Shown here one piece after another: positions 1 to 10,229 of a DNA stretch of 64,000 nt. The DNA lies in the NCBI GenBank assembly GCA_949825065.1, contig OX463852.1:19866189-19930188 (forward strand). Direction: 5' to 3'. This DNA comes from Odontocerum albicorne (lineage: Eukaryota > Arthropoda > Insecta > Trichoptera > Odontoceridae). A program made the position numbers and the translations under genes. The notes beneath the pieces are model-generated. The model saw only the letters and a program-made list of their open reading frames with translations. It did not search any database and was not told the origin of the DNA. Numbering within the stretch: position 1 is the stretch's first letter; each line of letters starts with the position of its first letter.

Positions 1-780
1 AAATTGTATTTAATCGGTGCATGTCTGGACTGGAGGAAGGCGCTAAAACCTGCTTCACATGTTGCATTCAAGGATTAAAAAATATGTGATCTATGTTCAA
101 ATAGAGTTATTCTGGGTAAGAGATGTGAAACACATATATTGTAACATTTATTCTTGGAAACCTGGAGTGCAACTCTGAGGTTGTTTCCTCAAATATCACA
201 CACTACAAAATATTTATTTTCATTAAAGATCGATAATGTGTTAAAAATGCAATATTACTTGAATTCTTATTTTCCAATCAATTTTAAAACATTGCAATAC
301 GAATTTTAGTGACAAGAAAACTCATTATTAACTTGAAATTGCAAAGGGTTTATGATAACGTAACAAATTGTGAAAAATATTTCATATTTCATGTGTTTTT
401 TATTTATGTTATGTTTTCTAATCAAAATTTTGACAATATACTCGTACAGTTAGTATGATCAACAAAATGATCTGCATAAAATTTCGTATCATCAGGTATT
501 TTAGTTAAAGTGTATATTATTATGAAACATAATTGAACTGAAATGTAGATAAGTCATGGTTGATATCATAAAACTTTAATAGTAAAGGTGAAATTGCTGA
601 TGAATCTGATCATTGGAATTATATTGACATATTTTGATAGATTATTTAAGGTTGATAACAAAGTTAAATCTATCATACTCAGCAATGTAGCGATGTTCTA
701 AATTCCTGAACAAAATAAAATAATATGAACTCAACTCACAAAATATTGGAGACAAAGTTTCATATGTAAGAAATAAAAAA
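1..780 (+). repeat. Duplicated CP upstream DNA, orphan copy
   Basis: This stretch matches the DNA upstream of CP4 (about 12,550-13,100) and of CP3 (about 8,080-8,830), including one copy of the 106-bp unit that is amplified at 7.4-8.3 kb. Here it does not lead into a promoter and first exon but stops beside the 3' end of CP1. It looks like a truncated remnant of a segmental duplication. No gene is visible in it. Confidence 0.6.
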
Positions 781-841
781 ATGAAATATGTTCAATTATA
801 GCTTTATTCAACATTTCAGAAATAGAATAAAAAATTAAGAT

Positions 842-2285
842 TTAATAAGCACATGGAACACAAGGAGAAGGTTGAGAGCATGGTGTTGGAGGAGACGGTG
901 CTGGGCATTGGGGTGGGGGGCATGGTGGGGGTTGTGGTGGAGCACATGGCTGTGGGCACGGTGCAGGAGGAGGTGGTGGTGGGCATGGAGGAGGTGGTGG
1001 TGGGCATGGTGGAGGTGGTGGTCGGCATGGTGGAGGTGGTGGTAGAGCACATGGTTGTTGGCATGGTGCCGGAGGAGGTGGTGGTAGAGCGCATGGCTGT
1101 GGACATGTTGCTGGAGGAGGGGAGGGTTGGCATGGTGGAGGTGGTGGAGAACATGGATGTGGGCACGGTGCTGGAGGAGGTGGTAGTGGGCATGGTAGAG
1201 GTGGGGGTGGAGCACATGGCTGTGGGCACAGTGCTGGAGGAAGTGGTGGTGGACATGGTGGAGGTGGTAGTGGACATGGTGGAGGTGGTGGTGGAGCACA
1301 TGGTTGTGGGCACGGTGCTGGATGTGGTGGGCATGATGGTGGTGATGGTGGAGCACATGGCTGTGAGCATGGTACTGGAGATGGTGGTGCTGGGCATGGT
1401 GGAGGAGCACATGCTTGTGGATATGGTATGCAAGCTGGTTGTACACTCTGAAAGTAGAAAATTAAACCAACAAATCAATGAAAAAAGATCTCCCATCAAT
1501 TTTAATCTTTAACACAAAAATATTCATATAATATATTAATGGTTTGGGTAGGATAAAAACATTGATTAAAGTGATATAGATCACACAACAGGACGGCATT
1601 TCTAGACAGTGGTTAACCACATTTTCTTCACTAAACAGTGTCTTCAAGTAAACTGGTACAATGCTACAATTGTTTTTTTTCCCGTTAATCTCTAATACTG
1701 TGCAAATTTACTAAATTAAACTTTATAATGGGTATGTATAGGGAAAGAATACCGTATACAGATAGTTAGGGTTTATTACTATCCGCGGTTTAACTCATCC
1801 ACTGTGAGTTCTTCGAAAGTATATCTCATAAATAAGAAGGGACAATTGTATACTTTGACTGTGCCAAAATATTAGCAACAAGACGGGATATAACATAATG
1901 ACGCTCAGCTGTGATCAATTGTGGAGCATGTGCCTAAATTTATACTAAGTGTTAAGGCAGAAATGCAAAATTGACTATTCCCTCAGAAGGAAATATTGTT
2001 ATACATAATGGTTTACAAACTTATAAAGACATCGGTTATTTTGGAATTGACTCTCAACTTATCTTATTTAAATTGGACCTGCATTAATAGCAAATTAGGA
2101 GAACAAAATAAAGCAAAAGAGTTCTTTATTATTTATTCTTGTTGTAAACTACCACCCTTAAATGGCACCAATTAGCTATATTTGAATTATTTTCTGTGAA
2201 GGAAAATGAAAAATTTGGAAACTCTTACCTGCAGAACCAACAGAACTAGAAAACCAGAAAGACCAAACATTGTCTTGGAAGCCAT
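842..2285 (-). CDS. CP1, secreted Cys/Pro-rich protein, two exons
   Basis: Exon 1 (2285-2229) encodes a hydrophobic signal peptide, MASKTMFGLSGFLVLLVLQ, and ends at CAG before a GTAAG donor. Exon 2 (1447-842) follows a TTTCAG acceptor, is read in phase 0 from SVQPACIPYPQACAPPPC to CVPCAY and TAA, and has no internal stop when I translate it in full, giving about 220 residues. Apart from the signal peptide the protein is nearly all Pro, Cys, Ala and Gln, with Cys every 3-8 residues. It has no charged catalytic residues and no enzyme domain, so a disulfide-linked extracellular structural role is inferred from composition. An ATG directly upstream (2288-2286) would add one Met; I chose the start by alignment with paralogs. 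The polyadenylation signal is at 808-803. The gene is head-to-head with CP2, and its intron carries a Tigger-like tail. Confidence 0.85.
1683..1850 (+). mobile_element. Tigger-like (pogo) 3' tail remnant in CP1 intron
   Basis: The segment contains ACTATCCGCGGTTTAACTC followed by a CATCCACTG block and ends in AAGAAGGGACAA. From memory this order of motifs resembles the 3' terminal region of pogo/Tigger elements. Related copies occur in the introns of CP5 and CP8 and at 44.5-44.7 kb. The three intronic copies sit in equivalent positions, so this insertion predates duplication of those genes. Confidence 0.5.
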
Positions 2286-2303
2286 CATCTTCTGGGACAG
2301 CAC

Positions 2304-2337
2304 TGATGCCAGGCTCCACTCTGCATCACTATTTATA
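2304..2337 (-). promoter_or_regulatory. CP1 core promoter
   Basis: On the minus strand TATAAATA (2337-2330) precedes a TCAGT arthropod-type initiator with its A at 2304. The leader to the ATG is only about 19 nt, shorter than the 27 nt of most paralogs because about 11 bases before the start are missing. Confidence 0.75.
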
Positions 2338-2382
2338 CCTAACACAGATACACAATGAGCACTCATCTTCATTACTGTTGAT

Positions 2383-2395
2383 TCACGTTTGATAA
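2383..2395 (+). promoter_or_regulatory. TCACGT + TGATAA motif pair
   Basis: TCACGT (2383-2388) is followed at once by TGATAA (2390-2395), about 80-90 bp upstream of the CP1 start. The same pair occurs upstream of CP5 and, inverted, CP8. GATA-factor sites and a TCACGT element are known in silkmoth chorion promoters; that they act here is inference. Confidence 0.45.
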
Positions 2396-2848
2396 TGTGT
2401 ATGCCATTTATCAATGTAACTTGAAGGCATGAAATTTTTACTTCATTAATTTTTTTGCTGGCACTGACATTCTATATTTAATTTAACACTTCAGAGATAA
2501 GACATTTCTCTAATTTAAATGTGTCACAGAAACTGCAGAAGACTTTATACGAACATGGCTCATGCATTAAGATTTTACCTTCATGACAATAGTCTATTTG
2601 ATATTTTCCTGATTAAAGCCATTTATATTTTATCTGGATCACATAATTTTAGATAATAACTATTATTTATAAAAATTATGATTTTCTGCAAATATTTTGT
2701 TTATTTGTACACATAAATCTAATTTCTTTCACACAACAAATAAAAAGATTTTGATTTTATTTATCTCAAATTTCTAATAGAAAACTTGCTTTCAAAGTAA
2801 TTTTGTATTGTACCATACTAAAAAATGTATGCATTCTCAAGAAAAAAG

Positions 2849-2901
2849 TGATAAGTGTTAAGTAGTATGATAAGTGTTTGTAGCAATGTGAAGTATAAAT
2901 A
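2849..2901 (+). promoter_or_regulatory. CP2 proximal promoter
   Basis: Two TGATAA motifs (2849-2854, 2868-2873) precede TATAAATA (2894-2901). The TCAGT initiator has its A at 2927, 27 nt before the ATG. The GTGATAAGTGTT block is shared with CP6 and CP7 and differs from the CP1/CP5/CP8 type. Confidence 0.7.
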
Positions 2902-2953
2902 GTGATGCAGAGTGGAGCCTGGCATCAGTGCTGTCCCAGTTTCTGTACAGAAG

Positions 2954-3992
2954 ATGGCTTCCAAGACAATGTTTGGACTTTCTGGTCTTCTGGTTCTACT
3001 GGTTGTGCAGGTAGGAAGTTTTTCATCATTTTAGGTATTTTTTTATGATAAAAATATTAATATTACTTCGAGGCAACAAAATATTTTTGCCAAAAAATCT
3101 ATCAACATTCAGAAAGACAGAATATTTTTCTTCTTTCAGCATACTTTTCTTTCTTCTTTAATAGTGACAAAGCAGTAATAAGTAAGAAAACTTGTATTGT
3201 TAACCGTCCAAACCACTGTCATAGTTTTTTCAATCTGGGTTACTTTTATTTTCGTTGCTTCCATATCAGCAATGGGTTTGGAATTGGATTAATATTTTTT
3301 CAGTCATTTCAATATTGGTCTTTATATTATTTCAGAGTGTACGAACAGCTTGCATACCATGCCCACAACCTTGTGCTTCTCCACCATGCCCACCGCCACA
3401 ACCTTGTGCCCTACTACCACCTCCACCATGTCCAGCACCTTGTGCTCCACCACCATGCCCAGCGCCACAGCCTTGTGCTCCACCACCACCTCCACCATGC
3501 CCAGCACCACAGCCTTGTGCTCCACCTCCACCATGCCCAGCACCACAGCCTTGTGCTCCACCACCACCTCCACCATGTCCAGCACCTTGTGCTCCACCAC
3601 CACCTCCACCATGCCCAGCACCACAGCCTTGTGCTCCACCACCCCCTCCACCATGTCCAGAACCACAGCCTTGTGCTCCACCACCACCTCCACCATGCCC
3701 AGCACCACAACCTTGTGCTCCACAGTCACCATGCACAGCACCGCTTCCACCATGCCCTCAACATCAACCTTGTGCTCTTTCATGTCCACCTCCCCCTCCT
3801 CCATGCCCACCACCACCTCCACCTTGTCCACCACCACAACCTTGTGCTCCACCACCTCCCCCATGCCTACCACCATCACAACCTTGCGCTCAACCACCAC
3901 CTCCACCATGCCCTGCACCACAGTCTTGTGCTCCACCATGTCCAGCACCACCACCACCATGCTCTCCATGTTGTGTTCCGTATGCTTGTTAA
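2954..3992 (+). CDS. CP2, secreted Cys/Pro-rich protein, two exons
   Basis: Exon 1 (2954-3010) encodes MASKTMFGLSGLLVLLVVQ and ends CAG before GTAGG. Exon 2 (3336-3992) follows a TTTCAG acceptor and is read in phase 0 to TAA, for a precursor of 237 residues. It begins SVRTACIPCPQPCASPPC, so the usual SVQP is altered to SVRT. The body is repeats of CAPPPPPPCPAPQPC spaced by CPAPC, and the C-terminus is CVPYAC. The open frame runs back into the intron to 3255, but the ATG there is inside the intron and lacks a promoter; the start in exon 1 is chosen because TATA box, initiator and signal peptide match all paralogs. AATAAA lies at 4016-4021. Head-to-head partner of CP1. Function inferred from composition only. 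Confidence 0.85.
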
Positions 3993-4021
3993 TTTTAAGT
4001 TTTTAAATATAGAGAAATAAA

Positions 4022-5034
4022 AAATATTTACTTATATTCAGTTTTTCATTTTCATCCCACATAGAATAAAATCGTTCTTTGAAAACTTACATTTTTCAGA
4101 TTATAAAATATTCTGTTTAAATGAAAATAACTATTATTCTGTGACTCAATGCCAAGAGGAGAGTTTTTGGTATGCTAGAAAAAATAATGTGTTTATGGGT
4201 ATTTATATACGAAACAATATTTTGTTTGTCTTATACCCCTTACGTTTGGATCAAGATAGACTGAACAGAAAAGAAATAAGCATAAAAACCAAATCTTAGA
4301 ATATGAATAGGCCACTGAGATTGAGACTGGGATTGCCTGAAGCAGAAGTGCCGACGATGGTGGAGAACATAGACTGATACTGATGGGGGACGGAGGATAG
4401 GAAGAGGGTCACCTCAGCATTGAAGCCTCAACCTATTTAGAATGAAGATGAATGAGTATCAAATGGTTTATCAAATGGTTAAAAATGATTTAACACTCTG
4501 AAAGCATAATAATTAAATTTAATCGCCAGGTTAAAAAAAAAAAAATAATAATTATACATAATCCATAATCCTTAATAAGGTGTCCCTCTACATTTTTGAA
4601 AAGCTGTGAATAGGCTTTAGTTAAAAGGATTTTTTTAAATAAGTGATGTTTTATAACCAAGTTTAACCACACCAGCACTTCATTAAAATGTTCACGGACA
4701 ACCTTATAGTAGCAAAGTACCCCATGGCCAAAATGTTTTTTTTTAACTATTAGTGCCTGTATTGATGTGTATGCAAATTAAGAATACTTAATATTATATT
4801 TACTAAAAAGCACGATCGGCCAAGTCTAATGAAATTTACTGGTAATGGCTGATGGTTATTGCTGAATGTACATCTATTTACTGGTAATGGCTGATGGTTA
4901 TTGCTGAATGTACATCTGTTTAAAAAAAATTAAAACAGATGATGAATTATTACACACAATGCGAGTTTGTATATTCACAATCATATGTGGTTGTATGAAC
5001 TATAGTACTATCATATTTCATGGGGAGTTGTTAA
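4022..5034. other. CP2 3' flank, no gene seen
   Basis: Parts of 4,060-4,720 match the 3' flank of CP3 (9,840-10,250), which lacks roughly 290 bp present here, so CP2 and CP3 share a duplication history that includes 3' DNA. A 42-bp tandem duplication lies at about 4,835-4,918. I see no credible coding region. Confidence 0.5.
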
Positions 5035-5093
5035 GTCATAAGCTATAATCACACTTCTTGATTTGACCAAGAAGTGTGATTATAGCTTATGAC
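5035..5093. repeat. 26-bp perfect hairpin
   Basis: Arms 5035-5060 and 5068-5093 are perfect inverted repeats separated by 7 bp. It could be a solo foldback or MITE remnant; no coding sequence. Confidence 0.7.
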
Positions 5094-5920
5094 TATTTTA
5101 TAGGCTACATTTTCCTACACAAGTTACTGTAATCCATTACGTCAATTGTATTTTGAAATACATATATGTTAAACACTTAGTTTCAACTAGATTTCGTATG
5201 GCGCAATATGTGGGTTAGAAACAATGAAAAACTTGTTTTACGCAAGGATGACGGAAACTGCGAAAAAGGTTGAAGATGTTTATGAAAAAGATCTGCCATC
5301 TGTACCCTCATTTTCGGAAGCAAAGACGCTTTTCGAAAAAAATATAACATTTTTTTATTCACATACAATAACTGATGCCGAAAAGAACGCCATTTGCAAC
5401 ACAGAAAAAATATTGTTTACTTATGAAAATAAATCACCATAAAAGACTTTTTTAATTAAAATATTGTAAAAAATGTTTCTTTTTTTAATATTTCCTATTG
5501 ATTGATTTTTATTTAAGCTAACTTATGAGAACGTCCATTATTTAGAATATTAAATATATAGATATGTTTTTTCCCCTACAGATAGCATGTATTTTTTCGA
5601 ACATTTATTGATAAATTCAATAAGTCCCTTTAGATAGAGGTGTCACATTTAAAATGTAAAAAAAATTATATGATAAATCCTTTCACAAGTGTTAAATCGG
5701 CAAAATAATCCCACTCGGACTCAAGAAATTTTCTATATTTGACTCCGACTTCAATAAATTATAGTACTTAAAGGGTCTTTCAAGCTGAGGGGTTTTTTAA
5801 ATTCTTGGATAAAACCGCCAAAAAATAAATCACGACGATCGACTATGTATTCTAGTTAAAACAAACTATGTTTAAGATTATTTTTTGTTTTCGGCGCAAC
5901 TTCATAATTTTATTTTTATT
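5094..5920. other. No supported gene; short lone ORF
   Basis: One 72-residue ORF (5224-5442, plus strand) is open but has no recognised domain, and I cannot tell it from chance or a transposase tail. The motif AAGGTCTTTCAA occurs in related forms here (about 5,772) and at about 6,234, suggesting repeat ends. Confidence 0.3.
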
Positions 5921-5923
5921 TAC

Positions 5924-6104
5924 ACACATTTATACATACATAAAAATATTTACGCACATTTATACACACATACATGGAAATATTTACACTCATTTACACA
6001 TACATGGAAATATTTATACACATTTATACATACATGGAAATATTTACACACATTTATACATACATGGAAATATTTACACACATTTATATATACATGTAAA
6101 TATT
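5924..6104 (+). repeat. 30-bp tandem repeat
   Basis: Units containing TACATGGAAATATTTACACA recur every 30 bp at 5971, 6001, 6031, 6061 and, mutated, 6091. The two overlapping ORFs across it are products of the repeat and are not called as genes. Confidence 0.85.
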
Positions 6105-6371
6105 TTTTTACCACATTAAAATTTTCGGTTTGTTACTATTTTTATTCATAAATTCCTACATCTATTGTTTTCCGCAATTATCGTTCAGTTCAAAAACTCT
6201 CTTCAAAAACGATAGATAGCGGTTTCATTGTAAAAGGTCTTTCAAATTGAGCATTTTTTTATTCTTGGATAAAACACAGATGACATGACATTTATAAAAA
6301 ATTGAGCCGTATACAATACTACAAAGCGTTCAAATTGTTGAATTATTTTATGTATTGTAATATCCGGAAAC

Positions 6372-6512
6372 GGTGATGTTAATTGGCCACCAAAATCATG
6401 TTATCTAGAACCGCAATTATGCCAAAATGTCATCGAAAATGTTGACAAAAGAGTGGACATTTGTGGAGCTGCAAGAGGTGGACATTTGGTGGATATTGTT
6501 TTTTTTGTTTAA
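6372..6512 (+). pseudogene. Transposase relic (DUF4817-type Tc1/mariner), internally deleted
   Basis: The frame from GGT at 6372 reads GDVNWPPKSCYLEPQ and then LCQNVIENVDKRVDIC and GAARGGHLVDIVFF to a stop. WPP-(R/K)-SC-(D)-L is the block around the third catalytic acid in this family, and the R-GGH-DIVF block is its usual C-terminus. The two are joined with the roughly 50 residues between them missing, and the Asp of the first block reads Tyr. I see no inverted repeats that I can assign to it. Confidence 0.6.
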
Positions 6513-6603
6513 ATGTCATACATTATACTTCAACGACCAATAAAAAGTTTTTTTAAAAATTATGTCTATGGGAATTCCTCATCATAGTACATTATTTATA
6601 TTC

Positions 6604-6822
6604 TATAGTTCGGAAATTCTAGGATGAGTCCTGTGACAGCTCACAAATTTGCCCCAATACAACCTTGTAACGATGTTCAGTAATTTTAATTATTTTATCA
6701 ACTTTAATATAAGCCTCAATTCTAATAAATAGCAAGTTATTTTGGTAAATACATTACATAAGGTTGTATTGGGGCAAATTTGTGAGCTGTCACAGGACTC
6801 ATCCTAGAATTTCCGAACTATA
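6604..6822. mobile_element. 219-bp foldback MITE with perfect 63-bp inverted repeats
   Basis: Arms 6604-6666 and 6760-6822 are identical in inverted orientation over 63 bp; the outer ends are TATAGTTCGG. The core is AT-rich and non-coding. The outermost TA may be the target duplication. It lies exactly at the left edge of the segment shared with CP4 upstream DNA. Perfect arms suggest recent insertion or arm conversion. Confidence 0.8.
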
Positions 6823-7260
6823 CTAGATGGAACATAATTCATAATGTAATTTAAGTAACCAATATGTTTTAAAATATGTAGAAAAAATTGAAGCTGAAGT
6901 CAAATTGGAAATAATATCTCCTGAATCTGATTTTATTCCGTTTCCACGAAAAAACAACCAACTCCATGACTTTGAATCCTGACTCCAACTCCACAGCCAT
7001 TGCTTTCACTCCGATACCACCATAGTGGCAGTTTTGGGAATATTACTTTTATTTCGGATTTAGTCACATCGGTGCGATTTTTTTACGCTTCAATTTTATT
7101 TGCCCTGAAAGAATATTATGTAACAATTTCTTATTGATGGTGTATTTCTTATCAATAGCAAAATTAGCAAAAGTGATCAATTGGTGCATGCTGGACTGGA
7201 AGAAGGCACAAAATTAGCAAAAGTGATCAATTGGTGCATGCTGGACTGGAAGAAGGCACC
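6823..7260. repeat. Upstream duplication (CP3 copy), distal part
   Basis: 6,823-7,157 matches 11,770-12,090 upstream of CP4. A 50-bp unit is tandemly duplicated at about 7,161-7,258. No gene seen. Confidence 0.55.
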
Positions 7261-7371
7261 AAAATCCGCTTCATTTTGGTGCCTTCTTCTTGTGCCTTCT
7301 CCTTCTTCTTGTTGTGTATCAAAATGTTGACAAAATGTAACACACATTCAAGCACTAAAAATATGTGATCT

Positions 7372-8335
7372 GTGTTAAAATAGAGTAATTCAGCATAGGA
7401 GACGTGAAACACATATACACGATATTGTAACATTTGTCCTAGGAAACCTAGAGTGCCACTCGGAGATTGTTTCCTTAAATATCAAATAGAGTAATTCAGG
7501 ATAGGAGACGTGAAACACATATACACGATATTGTAACATTTGTCCTAGGAAACCTAGAGTGCCACTCGGAGATTGTTTCCTTAAATATCAAATAGAGTAA
7601 TTCAGCATAGGAGACGTGAAACACATATACACGATATTGTAACATTTGTCCTAGGAAACCTAGAGTGCCACTCGGAGATTGTTTCCTTAAATATCAAATA
7701 GAGTAATTCAGCATAGGAGACGTGAAACACATATACACGATATTGTAACATTTGTCCTAGGAAACCTAGAGTGCCACTCGGAGATTGTTTCCTTAAATAT
7801 CAAATAGAGTAATTCAGGATAGGAGACGTGAAACACATATACACGATATTGTAACATTTGTCCTAGGAAACCTAGAGTGCCACTTGGAGATTGTTTCCTT
7901 AAATATCAAATAGAGTAATTCAGGATAGGAGACGTGAAACACATATACACGATATTGTAACATTTGTCCTAGGAAACCTAGAGTGCCACTCGGAGATTGT
8001 TTCCTTAAATATCAAATAGAGTAATTCAGGATAGGAGACGTGAAACACATATACACGATATTGTAACATTTGTCCTAGAAAACCTGGAGTGCCACTTGGA
8101 GATTGTTTCCTTAAATATCAAAATAGAGTTATTCAGGATAGGAGACGTGAAACACATATACACGATGTTGTAACATTTGTCCTAGGAAACCTAGAGTGTC
8201 ACTTGGATATTGTTTCCTTGAATATCAAAATAGAGTAATTCAGGATAGGAGACGTGAAACACATATACACGATATTGTAACATTTGTCCTAGGAAACCTA
8301 GAGTGCCACTCGGAGATTGTTTCCTTAAATATCAA
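7372..8335 (+). repeat. 106-bp minisatellite, about nine copies
   Basis: GACGTGAAACACATATACAC starts units at 7401, 7507, 7613, 7719, 7825, 7931, 8037, 8144 and 8251, so the period is 106 bp (107 for the last two). Copies are nearly identical. Single diverged copies of the unit exist at about 100-220 and 12,600-12,700, so the array grew from one unit inside the duplicated CP upstream DNA. It is not a CRISPR: there are no unique spacers. Confidence 0.9.
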
Positions 8336-8895
8336 AAACTACAAAATATTTTTTTCATTAAATATCGACAATGGATTAAATATGCAATATTATAATACTT
8401 TAATTCTTATTTTACAACAAATTTTAAAAAAATTCAATACAAATTTTAATGATACAAAAAAAATGTTAACCTTAAATTGCAAAGGGTTAAAGATACCGTT
8501 GTAAATTGAGAAATTATCTCTCATACTTCATTGTTTTTAATTTATGCTTTAAAAATGAAGCAAAATGTTGACAAAATACAATTAGTATGGTCAGCAAAAT
8601 GAATTGCATAAAATTTCGTATCATCAGGTAGTATAATATGTGTATATTATTATGAAACATAATTAATCTGAAATGTAAAAAAGCCATGGATTATATTATG
8701 AAAATTTGATAGCAAAGGAAAATGCTGATTTGAAAGTAAAGGGAGGTTGATAACTAAATGAAATATGCATAGTCGGTAAAATAAATATGTTCTTAATTCC
8801 ATTCCAACAGGTTATAGAGATAAACTGCATACACATTATTATATGTGAGTGAACAGCAATGAAAATATAGAAACTTGTTGTGTATCAGTGTTAGG
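8336..8895. repeat. CP3 proximal upstream DNA, shared with CP4
   Basis: Similar in order and sequence to 12,680-13,155 and to 180-770. It contains AAATTTCGTATCATCAGGT in all three copies. No coding region. Confidence 0.5.
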
Positions 8896-8931
8896 TATAA
8901 ATAGTGGTGTAGAGTAAAGCCTGGCATCAGT
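8896..8931 (+). promoter_or_regulatory. CP3 core promoter
   Basis: TATAAATA at 8896-8903 and TCAGT initiator with A at 8929, 27 nt before the ATG. Confidence 0.75.
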
Positions 8932-8955
8932 GCTGTCCCAGTTTCTGTACAGAAG

Positions 8956-9788
8956 ATGGCTTCCAAGACAATGGTTGTACTTTTTAGTCTTCTAGTTCTG
9001 ATGGTTGTGCAGGTAGGAATTTGAATTTTTTTCATAATTTTGGGTAATTTGTTATGATAAAAAATATTTATATTACCTCGATGCAACAAAATATTATTGT
9101 AAAAAAAATCTTTCAACGTTCAGAAATAGTTGACAAGCAGTACTTTTGGATTACTTTTCATTTAAAAAAAATTTTATACCCATAATAGGTTTGGAATTTA
9201 ATTAAGATTTTTCAATCATTTCAATACATGGTCTTTTTCTTATTTCAGAGTGTACAACCAGCTTGCATACCATGCCCACAACCTTGTGCTCCTCCACCTC
9301 CTCCACCATGCCCACAACCACAACCTTGTGCTCCACCATGCCCACCACCACCTCCACCATGCCCGCCTCCTCCTCCACCATGCCCGCCACCGCCTTCAAC
9401 ATGCGCTCCCCCACTACCTCCTCCATGCCCACCACCGCCTCCACCATGCCCACAACCCCAACCTTGTGCTCCATTATGCCCACAACCACAACCTTGTGCT
9501 CTATTATGCCCACTACCCCCTCCACCATGCCAACCACCGCCTTCACCATGCGCTCCCCCACCACCTCCTCCATGCCCACCACCGCCTCCACCATGCCCAC
9601 AACCCCAACCTTGTGCTCCATTATGCCCACCACCGCCTCCACCATGCCCACAACCACAACCTTGTGCTCCACTATGCCCACCACCCCCTCCACCATGCCC
9701 ACCACCACCTCCACCTTGTCCATCACCACTGCCTTGTGCTCCACCATGCGCACCACCACCTCCACCTTGTGTTCCATGTGCTTGTTAA
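8956..9788 (+). CDS. CP3, secreted Cys/Pro-rich protein, two exons
   Basis: Exon 1 (8956-9012) encodes MASKTMVVLFSLLVLMVVQ; its hydrophobic core is more diverged than in other members. Exon 2 (9249-9788) follows the family's shortest intron (236 bp). The precursor is 198 residues. I count 31 Cys in the 179 residues of exon 2, many exactly seven residues apart (CPPPPPPC), with four PCPQPQPC-type segments and several short CAPLC or CALLC links. The end is CVPCAC. No AATAAA is evident; AATAAG at about 9815 may serve. Start chosen on promoter distance and exon-1 alignment. It stands in the same orientation as CP4, with duplicated upstream DNA. Confidence 0.85.
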
Positions 9789-9820
9789 GTTTATGTATTT
9801 AAATATAAAAAAGAAATAAG

Positions 9821-10229
9821 AAATATTTACATATATTCAGTTTTTCATTCTTATCCCACCTAAAATGTAATCGTTCTTTGAAAACTTATATGTTTCGGAT
9901 TATAAAATCTTCTGTTTAAAAGAAAAAGATGATTACTCTGTTACCCAATACATAAAAGTGAGTTTTTGGTTGATTAGGAAAAAAATTGTATATATGGCTA
10001 TTTATACATGAAACAATATTTTGTTTTAATGGATAATATTTTTTTTGCCCCTTATGCTAGGATCAAGATAGACTGAACAGAAAAGAAATAAGCAACAAAG
10101 GCAAACCTTAGAATATGAATGGTTCACTGAGATTGAGACTGGGATTGCCCAAGGCAAAGGATTTTTTAAATTGATGTTGTTTTTAGTTAAGTAAAAACCA
10201 CACGAGTACTTCATTAAAATGTTCATGGA
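9821..10229. other. CP3 3' flank, no gene seen
   Basis: Matches parts of the CP2 3' flank (4,060-4,720), with an internal gap relative to it. No open frame of interest. Confidence 0.45.

Noticed and set aside
816..1512. Long ORFs in other frames and antisense of CP exons 2 (Thr/Met-rich, His/Leu-rich, Val/Glu-rich)
   Set aside because: They exist because the repeat codons lack stops in most frames. They have no promoter, no signal peptide exon and no phase-matched splice sites, while the Pro/Cys frame has all three.
3255..3335. In-frame upstream extension of CP2 exon 2 as the real start
   Set aside because: Lies inside the intron before a good TTTCAG acceptor; paralogs share only the downstream part and the separate exon 1.
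5868..6151. Two 83-88 residue ORFs
   Set aside because: Created by a 30-bp AT-rich tandem repeat.
7372..8335. CRISPR-like regular repeats
   Set aside because: Head-to-tail 106-bp units with no unique spacers in a eukaryotic genome; a minisatellite.
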